DNA from: Synechococcus sp. UW140
GTDB lineage: Bacteria; Cyanobacteriota; Cyanobacteriia; PCC-6307; Cyanobiaceae
Direction of reading: 5' to 3'
Length of the DNA: 5,314 bases
Assembly (NCBI GenBank): GCA_945878795.1
Contig: CAMDWF010000186.1
Location: 1 to 5,314, forward strand
The notes below the pieces were generated by a model. It saw only the letters and a program-made list of their open reading frames with translations, made no database searches and was not told the origin of the DNA. Both the position numbers and the translations under genes were made by a program. Shown piece after piece: positions 1-5,314 of this stretch (position 1 is the stretch's first letter; each line of letters begins with the position of its first letter).

Positions 1-451
1 CTTGGGCCGTGGGTAGTTGCAGCAGCAGCATCACTTTCTGACCACTGGCATCGGGCTGCCAATCGAGGGTGCGTACATCGCCGGGGGATCCATCGCCCCC
101 CTGAATCAACTTGCTGGCTCGATTGGCATCAATGCAGGCAGTGCCCTGCAGTGCCCAATCCTGTTCAGGCAGGTTGAGCAGGCAGGGATGGAGCAGATTG
201 ATCTGGCTCACCAACCTCTGGGCCGCCTGGCTTAGTTGATCCTGATCGGAGCGGACCTGAACCTGGGAGCGAAAATGCAGTTGGCTTTGCAGGGCCGTCG
301 ACTGAAGCGAAAGGCTGGAGAATAAAAGCCCCATGGAGGCCACGACCGTCAGGGGAAGCAGAAAACCAGCCTCTTGCGCCTGGGGCTTTGATTTCTGGAG
401 CGAGTGGGATCGAATCGGCAGACCGCTTGCAATGGCAGATCGGCCTGGCAT
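1..451 (-). CDS. Prepilin-like small secreted protein (minor pilin/pseudopilin type), partial at left edge
   Basis: Reading the minus strand from ATG at 451 gives 150 codons without a stop before the gene runs off the window, so the C-terminus is missing. A basic, polar leader of about 29 residues ends in QEAG. It is followed by an uncharged hydrophobic segment, about residues 30 to 49 (FLLPLTVV, then ASMGLLFSS), and then a Gln-rich, probably helical stretch. This resembles a type III (prepilin peptidase) signal with cleavage after Gly29. Mature position 5 would be Leu rather than the usual Glu, and position 4 is Pro, which fits PilX/GspK-like or other minor pilins better than a major pilin. 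Cys90 and Cys106 could form the disulfide common in minor pilins. An in-frame TTG at 475 has AAGGA ten bases upstream (486-490) and is an alternative start; a TGA lies a few codons further up. The family is inferred from the N-terminus only. An ordinary membrane-anchored protein is the alternative. Confidence 0.6.
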   Translation of the reverse strand, partial: MPGRSAIASGLPIRSHSLQKSKPQAQEAGFLLPLTVVASMGLLFSSLSLQSTALQSQLHFRSQVQVRSDQDQLSQAAQRLVSQINLLHPCLLNLPEQDWALQGTACIDANRASKLIQGGDGSPGDVRTLDWQPDASGQKVMLLLQLPTAQ

Positions 452-557
452 GGGCCGGACGAATACTGGTTTCAAATCAAGAAATTCCTTGGACCATCAA
501 GGGTTCCCCAGGACGGACAAAGGCTGCAAAGCTTTTATGTCAAAAGTAGCTGAGGTT

Positions 558-581
558 GGCCCAGCCCTATGGGTTGGGGCC
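558..581 (-). terminator. Imperfect hairpin after lepA, weak terminator candidate
   Basis: A stem of GGCCC (558-562) with GGGCC (577-581), an inner CCC/GGG pair and a TAT loop lies about 30 bases past the lepA stop, in the gap before the prepilin-like gene. On the minus strand the only T-run (TTTT) comes about 12 bases after the stem, so it is not a classical intrinsic terminator. A competing stem (578-582 with 588-592) overlaps it. Apart from this, the 452-613 gap shows no supported gene. Confidence 0.2.
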
Positions 582-613
582 TTGCCGAGGCCAATGGTTG
601 TTTGAATTTGTGT

Positions 614-2422
614 CTATTGATTCAGTTTGAGAACGGCCATAAAGGCCTCCTGGGGAACCTCTACTTTGCCCATTGCCTTCATGCGTTTTTTGCCTTTTGC
701 CTGCTTTTGTAACAACTTTTTCTTGCGGGAAATATCACCTCCATAACATTTGGCCAACACGTCTTTACGAATAGCGCTAATGCTTTCGCTTGCAATCACC
801 CGACTACCGATGGCGGCCTGGATGGGGATTTTAAATTGTTGGCGCGGAATCAATTCCTTCAGTTTTTCCACCAGGCCTTTGCCAATATTGTAGGCCTTGT
901 CGCGATGCACAATTGAGGTGAGTGGATCGGCACGCTCGTTGTTTATCAGCACATCAAGCCGCGCTAATTCATTCTTGCGGTAACCGATTAGTTGGTATTC
1001 CATAGAAGCATAGCCCTTGGTTCGACTTTTCATCTGATCAAAGAAATCTGTTACTACTTCAGCCAAGGGCAGTTCGTAGTGAAGGGTGACGCGATCGGTA
1101 GTAATATATTTCATATCGATAAACTCCCCCCGCCGCTCTTGGCAGAGCTCCATCAGGGCACCGTTGTAAATATTTGGGGTATAAATTTCAAGCTTTACAT
1201 AGGGCTCTTCAATGGATTCACGCTTTTGTGGATCAGGCAGTGTGGCCGGGTTGTCGATTGATATGGTACTGCCATCGAGCATATTGACCCTATAAATTAC
1301 CGAAGGGGCGGTGACAATAAGTTCAAGATTATATTCACGCTCCAGCCGTTCTTGCACGATTTCCATGTGCAATAGTCCCAGAAAGCCGCAGCGGAAACCA
1401 AAGCCCATGGCGCTACTGGTTTCCGGTTCGTATTTCAGGGCAGCATCGGAAAGCTTTAACTTATCGAGGGCATCACGCAAATCCGGATATTGGTCGGCGT
1501 CGATGGGGAACAGCCCACAGAAGACCATCGGTTTGGCTTCGGTATAGCCAGGCAGGGGTTCGCTGGCAGGGTTATTGAATAGGGTGATCGTATCTCCCAC
1601 CCGGGCATCGGTAACCGCCTTGATCGAAGCGGCAAGGTAGCCCACTTCACCAGCATGGAGCGAATCCACCTGGCGTTGATCCGGTGCCATAACACCAACT
1701 TCGTCCAGTTCATAGGTTTTGCCACTGGCCATCAGCAAAACCTTGTCCTTACGGCAAATCTTGCCACTGATTACCCTGAAGTAAACAATTACACCCCTAT
1801 AGGCATCGTAATAGGAGTCAAAAATCAGCGCCCGCAGTGGTTCCGCTGGCCGATCGGCGGGAGGGGGCACCCGGTCAACGACCGTCTGCAGGATTTCAGG
1901 AATTCCCAGGCCTGTTTTGGCCGAACAGGCGATGGCGTTGCTGGTATCTAGACCAATGATCGACTCAATTTCAGCGCTGATGCGCTCGGGATCGGCCCCG
2001 GGCAGGTCGATTTTGTTAAGAACTGGAATGATTTCCAGATCATTTTCCAAAGCAAGATAAACATTCGCCAAGGTTTGGGCTTCAACGCCCTGGCTGGCAT
2101 CGACGACCAGAAGGGCGCCTTCGCAGGCTTGTAGGCTGCGGCTTACCTCATAGGAGAAATCGACGTGGCCTGGAGTATCAATTAAATTTAAGATGTAATT
2201 TTGGCCATCCTTAGCCGTGTACTCCATGCGGGCCGCTTGTAATTTGATCGTAATTCCCCGTTCCCGCTCCAATTCCATATTGTCTAAAAATTGTTCCTGC
2301 ATATCACGGGCAGCCACTGTGCCCGTCTCCTGTAGGAGCCGGTCGGCCAGGGTCGACTTGCCATGATCAATGTGGGCGATGATACAGAAGTTGCGGATCC
2401 GCGCTGCGGGAACGTCGGTCAT
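614..2422 (-). CDS. lepA: Elongation factor 4 (LepA), translational GTPase
   Basis: LepA binds ribosomes at the expense of GTP. It is described as back-translocating stalled or mispaired elongation complexes and as affecting 30S maturation and stress tolerance; it acts in the cytoplasm or at the membrane. The product is 602 residues, the normal full length. The G domain shows every motif: G1 AHIDHGKST (16-24), G2 RERGITIK (53-60), G3 DTPGH (82-86), G4 NKID (136-139) and G5 SAK (167-169). Domain II and the EF-G-like domains III and V follow, with the conserved stretch around GFGFRCGFLGLLHMEI. The LepA-specific C-terminal domain replaces EF-G domain IV and carries the conserved basic segment KCYGGDISRKKKLL near residue 558. 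The ATG at 2422 puts G1 at the usual distance from the N-terminus. No Shine-Dalgarno sequence is visible, which is common in this group. It is divergent from the CNNM/CorC-type gene and upstream of the prepilin-like gene on the same strand. No truncation or missing catalytic residue is seen. Confidence 0.98.
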   Translation of the reverse strand: MTDVPAARIRNFCIIAHIDHGKSTLADRLLQETGTVAARDMQEQFLDNMELERERGITIKLQAARMEYTAKDGQNYILNLIDTPGHVDFSYEVSRSLQACEGALLVVDASQGVEAQTLANVYLALENDLEIIPVLNKIDLPGADPERISAEIESIIGLDTSNAIACSAKTGLGIPEILQTVVDRVPPPADRPAEPLRALIFDSYYDAYRGVIVYFRVISGKICRKDKVLLMASGKTYELDEVGVMAPDQRQVDSLHAGEVGYLAASIKAVTDARVGDTITLFNNPASEPLPGYTEAKPMVFCGLFPIDADQYPDLRDALDKLKLSDAALKYEPETSSAMGFGFRCGFLGLLHMEIVQERLEREYNLELIVTAPSVIYRVNMLDGSTISIDNPATLPDPQKRESIEEPYVKLEIYTPNIYNGALMELCQERRGEFIDMKYITTDRVTLHYELPLAEVVTDFFDQMKSRTKGYASMEYQLIGYRKNELARLDVLINNERADPLTSIVHRDKAYNIGKGLVEKLKELIPRQQFKIPIQAAIGSRVIASESISAIRKDVLAKCYGGDISRKKKLLQKQAKGKKRMKAMGKVEVPQEAFMAVLKLNQ

Positions 2423-2461
2423 GCGGGGTCCGGATTTTGCACGGCTAGGTTGGAATCCTAG

Positions 2462-2473
2462 GCAGGCGCCTGC
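2462..2473. promoter_or_regulatory. Perfect 12-base palindrome upstream of lepA
   Basis: GCAGGCGCCTGC at 2462-2473 is a perfect inverted repeat. It is overlapped by CCTAGG (2457-2462) and CCTGCAGG (2469-2476), also palindromes. It lies about 40 bases upstream of the lepA start, directly upstream of a possible minus-strand -10 (TAGGAT), where an operator could sit. No matching -35 was found, so a regulatory role is speculative. Confidence 0.2.
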
Positions 2474-2696
2474 AGGTTTCTAGCCCTGCTGATCTGGGAA
2501 TTGCCCTTGCCTGGCTGGGGCTTGGGCGGAAATCGGCTGCCATTGGCAGGCCTCCGGGCTGGTGCTGGTCTGCATGATGGCGAGGCCATGGCGGCCATTT
2601 CACTAGAGATAGGGGCTGCAGCCATGCTTAAAACTTGGCAATTAGCGTGAAATTGCTGGACAACAAGCTTTGATCGCTGCGGCAAGATAGGGTTTA

Positions 2697-2705
2697 TGCT
2701 AGAAT
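2697..2705 (+). promoter_or_regulatory. Extended -10 promoter candidate for the CNNM/CorC-type gene
   Basis: TGCTAGAAT matches the extended -10 pattern TGnTANNNT, with TAGAAT differing from TATAAT at one position. A TTGATC at 2670-2675 is 24 bases away, too far for a normal -35; it would fit an alternative -10 TATGCT (2695-2700) with a 19-base spacer. Transcription would start near 2712, leaving a leader of only about 10 bases before the TTG at 2721. Sequence match only. Confidence 0.35.
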
Positions 2706-2720
2706 TCGTCAGTATTTCAA

Positions 2721-4058
2721 TTGGTGCTAGTGGCCTCGATTATTTTCGAGATCCTTTTAATTCTGATTCTAATTTTAGCAAATGGGGTGTTTTCAGGCTC
2801 GGAAATAGCGGTTGTCTCTGCTCGCAAGGTGAGATTAGAGCAGCAAGCTGACAGGGGCGATCGAGGTGCTAGAGCTGCTTTACGACTAGCCAATTCCCCC
2901 AATGAATTTCTCTCCACTGTCCAGATCGGAATTACGTTGATTGGTATTTTAAGTGGCGCTGTTGGTGGGGCGACGATTGCCCAAAGATTGAGGCCGATTT
3001 TAAGCGATATTCCCCTGTTGAGGCCCTATGCAGAGGGTTTGAGCGTTGCCTTTGTGGTTTCACTGATCACCTATCTATCCTTAGTGATTGGCGAATTGGT
3101 GCCAAAACGGATTGCCCTTAACGAGCCTGAACAGATTGCCCGCTTTGTGGCTCGGCCGATGCGGTGGCTGTCAGGCCTGACGGCGCCATTTGTTTATATC
3201 CTTGGCATTTCCACCGATTGGTTGATCAAATTTATGGGAATAAAGGATTCCCAGGAGCCAGGAATCACCGAAGAAGAAATCAAGGCAATGTTGCGTCAGG
3301 GTGCGGAGACGGGGCTTTTTGAAGAGGCGGAGCATGAAATGGTGCAAAGGGTGCTGCGATTGGGAGATCGTTCCGTCAAGGCTGTAATGACCCCCAGGAC
3401 AGATATCAGCTGGATAGATAGTGAGGAGCCTGTCCAGGACAATTTGGATGAGATTTTGGCCAGTACCCACAGCCGATTTCCTGTCGGCAAGGGCAGTCTC
3501 GATGATTGTGTTGGCATAGTGAGGGTCAGAAGCCTGCTGGCCGCCTATGTCAATGGCCAACCCCTTGATATCGAATCGATGCTGCAGCCGCCGCTCTATG
3601 TAACCGCTGGCATGAGGGCCCTTAATGTAATCGAACAGTTTAAGCAAACGGGCGTTCATATTGCCCTGGTCACAGATGAATTCGGCGGCATTGAAGGTTT
3701 GGTAACCCTAAATGATTTGATGGAGGCCATTGTTGGTGATCTTCCCTCGGTGGAAGATCGGGAAGACCCAATGGTTGTGGAGCGAGATGATGGGTCTTGG
3801 CTGCTTGATGGGGGACTCGACCTGTCTGAATTTAAAGATCTGGTTGAAATCTCTTCATTACCCGACGAGTCTTCCGGAACTTTTCAGACCCTTGGTGGTT
3901 TTGTCATGCATCGGTTGGGTCGCATACCCCATGCCGGCGAACATTTTGAATGGAATAATTTGCGCATTGAGGTTGTTGACATGGATGGCAAGCGAGTTGA
4001 CAAGATTTTAGTTATTCAAAAGCCACCTGCACCGCCTGATAAAGATGACGATGATTGA
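2721..4058 (+). CDS. CNNM/CorC (hemolysin C-like) membrane protein with CBS pair
   Basis: This is a 445-residue protein of the CNNM/CorC family, often labelled hemolysin or gliding protein, with proven members acting in Mg2+ transport or homeostasis. The DUF21 transmembrane domain spans about residues 1-190. It opens with a hydrophobic helix (7-20) and the motif NGVFSGSEIA (21-30), and later has GELVPKRIAL (124-133). A linker, EEIKAMLRQGAETGLF, leads to two CBS domains (about 217-345). These contain VMTPRTDI (222-229), SRFPV (251-255) and VTDEFGGIEGLVTLNDLMEA (317-336), and probably bind adenine nucleotides. A CorC_HlyC domain (about 350-435), ending in the typical RVDKILVI, and an acidic Asp-rich tail complete the normal architecture. 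The start is TTG 2721; GTG at 2724 or 2730 is equally possible, all before the first helix, and an in-frame TAG at 2700 rules out anything longer. No Shine-Dalgarno sequence is visible. The transported ion cannot be read from sequence, and the hemolysin label should not be taken literally. Confidence 0.93.
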   Translation: MVLVASIIFEILLILILILANGVFSGSEIAVVSARKVRLEQQADRGDRGARAALRLANSPNEFLSTVQIGITLIGILSGAVGGATIAQRLRPILSDIPLLRPYAEGLSVAFVVSLITYLSLVIGELVPKRIALNEPEQIARFVARPMRWLSGLTAPFVYILGISTDWLIKFMGIKDSQEPGITEEEIKAMLRQGAETGLFEEAEHEMVQRVLRLGDRSVKAVMTPRTDISWIDSEEPVQDNLDEILASTHSRFPVGKGSLDDCVGIVRVRSLLAAYVNGQPLDIESMLQPPLYVTAGMRALNVIEQFKQTGVHIALVTDEFGGIEGLVTLNDLMEAIVGDLPSVEDREDPMVVERDDGSWLLDGGLDLSEFKDLVEISSLPDESSGTFQTLGGFVMHRLGRIPHAGEHFEWNNLRIEVVDMDGKRVDKILVIQKPPAPPDKDDDD

Positions 4059-4146
4059 CCATAGTGATATAGCAAACCTTAGCAATGGCAGGCCCGCCCG
4101 CTCTCTGCCTAATTGAGACGTCCTTCCGTTGCCAGGGCCATTCGCG

Positions 4147-4185
4147 CTCCCGGCGGGAGAGCAAATCTTCTTGGGCTTCGCCAAG
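4147..4185 (+). terminator. Two tandem short hairpins after the CNNM/CorC-type gene, weak terminator candidate
   Basis: CTCCC-GGC-GGGAG (4147-4159) and CTTGG-GCTTCG-CCAAG (4170-4185) are two perfect 5-pair stems about 90 and 110 bases after the stop codon. The first is followed by a loosely T-rich AAATCTTCTT, but no real T-run follows either stem. They may stop readthrough from the CNNM/CorC-type gene, or be chance structures in GC-rich sequence. Confidence 0.2.
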
Positions 4186-4201
4186 CACCTGGGAGCGTGT
4201 C

Positions 4202-4543
4202 TGGCCACTCTCTGGTGCTGGGGATCTGCGGCTGACGCCCGAGCAATTCGAGCGGGTATGCCAGGCCAATCCGGAGGCGGTGCTGGAGCTGTCGGCTGAT
4301 GGCCTTCTCATTGTGATGACGCCAACGGGAGGGGAGACGGGCGCCAGAAGCCTGCGGATCGACCAGCGGTTGCTGCTCTGGACCGATGGATTAGGTGCCG
4401 GGGCCTGGATCGCCTTCGACAGCTCCACGGGATTCCGGCTTGCCGATGGTTCCGTGCTCGGCCCCGATCTGGTGGTGGAGCTGGCCAGCCCGAGCGATGA
4501 AGGCCCTCGCGGGGTGTCGGCCCTGCGCCGCAAGATGGACCCC
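4202..4543 (+). pseudogene. Uma2-family (DUF820) nuclease-like remnant, internally deleted and 3'-truncated
   Basis: Frame +2 encodes a clear Uma2 N-terminal half: PLSG, then DLRLTPEQFERVCQANPEAV from 4223, LELSADGLLIVMTPTGGETG, a divergent helix region, and STGFRLADGSV. Uma2 proteins are PD-(D/E)XK nuclease-fold proteins abundant in cyanobacteria, usually near 190 residues and of unknown cellular role. Normally about 30 residues separate the first PD of the active site from a later CPDLVVEL. Here GPD (4460-4468) runs straight into LVVELASPSD, so an in-frame deletion between the two PD sites is inferred. The Glu of VVEL and the Lys of LRRKM remain. The frame loses all resemblance after about 4540, so the C-terminal Tyr/Gly/Trp region is absent, exactly where the opposing vapC ends. 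The only ATG in frame upstream is 4085, giving an atypical Arg/Ser-rich leader with no Uma2 character. The frame stays open to the window end but is antisense to vapC there. Probably non-functional. Confidence 0.75.
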
Positions 4544-4981
4544 CTACTGAAACGTCAGCAACGGCAGCCCCGCCCGCCGCGCTGCGTCATTGAGATGCCC
4601 GTCCGTAGAAGCGAACCCATAGGCCACGGATTCACCGATGGACTCGTGCACCGCCAGGGCGGCCGCCAGGTGAACACTGTCGTAGCCCCTCAGGCCATAG
4701 CGAATGGCCAGACCCGCCGCCCGCCGCACCAGGGACTCGGAGGCTTCCACCACCTCAAGAGAGGTCCAACGATCATCGAACTCCCGCAGCCGCGGCTCCA
4801 GGGAGGAGGGCTCGATCCGGCCTGTCCGCACCGCCTTGGCCAGCGTGGCGTACATCTCCACGTAGGCGAGGCGATGGGTCGCTGCAGCGAGGGACGAGCC
4901 CACGGCGGCAGCGACCTGCTGCGTGCCGGGTTCGGCGATGAACAGCTTCGCCAAAGCAGAGGTGTCGAGATAGAGGATCAC
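4544..4981 (-). CDS. vapC: VapC-like PIN-domain toxin ribonuclease
   Basis: This is the toxin of a type II toxin-antitoxin pair. VapC proteins are Mg2+-dependent endoribonucleases that cut tRNA or rRNA and halt translation until bound by the antitoxin. The product is 145 residues, normal for a single PIN domain. The acidic active site is complete: Asp6 in YLDTSAL, Glu42 in AYVEMYA, Asp101 in RGYDSVHLAAAL, and Asp127 in ASTDGHLNDAA. It ends in the usual GLPLLTF. The start is GTG (4979-4981), whose GTGA overlaps the TGA stop of the antitoxin by four bases, indicating translational coupling. The stop (4544-4546) lies immediately against the opposing Uma2 remnant with no gap. G+C is high compared with lepA. 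All four acidic positions are present, so the toxin is probably active; its RNA target cannot be deduced. Confidence 0.93.
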   Translation of the reverse strand: MILYLDTSALAKLFIAEPGTQQVAAAVGSSLAAATHRLAYVEMYATLAKAVRTGRIEPSSLEPRLREFDDRWTSLEVVEASESLVRRAAGLAIRYGLRGYDSVHLAAALAVHESIGESVAYGFASTDGHLNDAARRAGLPLLTFQ

Positions 4982-5256
4982 TCCCGATCCGCCAGCATCA
5001 GCTCGCTCAGCAGAGGTTCACCGGCTGGCACTGGCTCTGCTGCTGCACGAATCGGCTGGCCGTCGCCGGGGCGCAGCCAGGGCTGGCTGCGCAGGCGTCG
5101 CAGAGCTTCGGCAGGATTGGCGGCGGCAAACGGCTCGACGGGCCCCAGCCGCGCCACGGGTCGCCCGTGGGAGGTCACGACGATCTCTTCGCCGGCCTCG
5201 GCCCGCCTGAGCAGTTCGGAGAGCCGGTCCTTGAGCTCGCGAACGGCGACGTGCAT
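4978..5256 (-). CDS. Phd/YefM-like antitoxin, partner of VapC
   Basis: This is the antitoxin upstream of the PIN toxin, about 92 residues. The N-terminal DNA-binding Phd fold is evident: MHVAVRELKDRLSELLRRAE, then AGEEIVVTSHGRPVARLGP (about residues 1-39). A Pro/Ala-rich linker and a C-terminal toxin-binding tail ending LLSELMLADRE follow, the pattern typical of VapC-associated Phd-type antitoxins. I chose ATG 5256 because the family normally begins two to four residues before VRELK. The longer frame from ATG 5298 adds 14 residues (MATFQLMWPHCAP and one more) encoded within the palindromic operator and not family-like. No Shine-Dalgarno sequence is seen before 5256. In such systems the antitoxin neutralises the toxin and, with it, represses their shared promoter. 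The name vapB is often used for the position, although the fold is Phd/YefM rather than AbrB. Confidence 0.9.
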   Translation of the reverse strand: MHVAVRELKDRLSELLRRAEAGEEIVVTSHGRPVARLGPVEPFAAANPAEALRRLRSQPWLRPGDGQPIRAAAEPVPAGEPLLSELMLADRE

Positions 5257-5267
5257 GGCGGGGGCGC

Positions 5268-5299
5268 AATGTGGCCACATTAGCTGGAATGTGGCCACT
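5268..5299. promoter_or_regulatory. Probable toxin-antitoxin operator: palindrome plus partial second copy
   Basis: AATGTGGCCACATT (5268-5281) is a perfect 14-base inverted repeat starting 11 bases upstream of the antitoxin ATG. AATGTGGCCAC recurs at 5288-5298, 20 bases away, close to two helical turns, so a repressor could bind both sites on one face of the DNA. On the minus strand a possible -10, TAATGT (complement of 5277-5282), lies inside the palindrome; no good -35 is seen. Position and symmetry fit conditional autoregulation by the antitoxin/toxin complex. Binding itself is inferred. Confidence 0.6.
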
Positions 5300-5314
5300 A
5301 CTCGCCTTGCTGCC

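Larger units (their letters stand above)
2423..2720. other. Divergent intergenic region between lepA and the CNNM/CorC-type gene
   Basis: These 298 bases should hold the promoters of both flanking genes. On the lepA side there are nested palindromes (2457-2476) beside a poor -10 candidate on the minus strand (TAGGAT, complement of 2455-2460). On the other side an extended -10 lies at 2697-2705. The 75-codon minus-strand open frame here (2458-2685) has low-complexity Ala/Pro/Arg/Ser composition and no recognisable domain, so I do not call it a gene. No RNA gene or riboswitch fold was recognised. Confidence 0.5.

Noticed and set aside
17..235. 72-codon plus-strand open frame at the left edge
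   Set aside because: It lies antisense to the prepilin-like gene, whose minus-strand frame has a coherent signal/membrane segment and runs open to the edge. The plus frame shows no recognisable domain.
333..605. 90-codon plus-strand open frame
   Set aside because: It overlaps the prepilin-like leader antisense and the noncoding gap before lepA. Its composition is not protein-like and it has no recognisable motif.
2458..2685. 75-codon minus-strand open frame upstream of lepA
   Set aside because: Low-complexity Ala/Pro/Arg/Ser sequence over the divergent promoter region, with no ribosome binding site and no family resemblance.
2858..2865. Possible HIP1 site in the CNNM/CorC-type gene
   Set aside because: The sequence is GCGATCGA, not the octamer GCGATCGC; a similar near-miss (GCGATCGG) occurs in lepA. 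No true HIP1 site was found.
3171..3659. 162-codon minus-strand open frame inside the CNNM/CorC-type gene
   Set aside because: Antisense shadow. The plus strand carries clear DUF21 and CBS motifs throughout this stretch.
4012..4533. 173-codon minus-strand open frame over the Uma2 remnant
   Set aside because: The plus strand here encodes recognisable Uma2 motifs (LTPEQFERVCQANPEAV, STGFRL, VVELASPSD). The minus frame is Ser/Arg/Pro-rich with no domain.
5257..5298. Longer antitoxin start at ATG 5298
   Set aside because: It would add 14 residues encoded by the palindromic operator. Phd/YefM proteins normally begin a few residues before VRELK, matching ATG 5256.

Overview
The window most likely comes from a unicellular picocyanobacterium of the Synechococcus/Cyanobium/Prochlorococcus group. 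The LepA protein reads, as recalled, very like the orthologues of that group. The window contains no HIP1 octamer (GCGATCGC), which fits that lineage rather than most other cyanobacteria. No ribosomal RNA, tRNA, CRISPR array or transposase gene is visible.

Left part (1 to about 4058), ordinary chromosomal genes at roughly 50 percent G+C in the lines counted. A minus-strand gene cut by the left edge encodes a small secreted protein with a prepilin-like N-terminus and two cysteines. Upstream of it on the same strand is complete lepA (elongation factor 4). A 298-base divergent intergenic region separates lepA from a plus-strand gene for a CNNM/CorC-type membrane protein (DUF21, CBS pair, CorC_HlyC), a family implicated in divalent cation transport or homeostasis. 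lepA and this gene read away from each other.

Right part (about 4059 to 5314), a small accessory islet of clearly higher G+C (68 and 77 percent in two sampled 60-base lines). It holds a decayed Uma2-family (DUF820) nuclease remnant on the plus strand, with an apparent in-frame internal deletion and no C-terminus. The remnant abuts, tail to tail, a minus-strand type II toxin-antitoxin pair: a Phd/YefM-like antitoxin and a VapC-like PIN-domain ribonuclease, joined by a GTGA start/stop overlap. A perfect 14-base palindrome with a partial second copy 20 bases further upstream precedes the antitoxin and is a likely autoregulatory operator.

The genes do not form one pathway. The islet looks like a toxin-antitoxin module that arrived next to, or through, an older accessory gene beside a housekeeping block. 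I see no convincing new biological system. The points most worth checking are the Uma2/vapC junction, the toxin-antitoxin operator and the edge-truncated prepilin-like gene.
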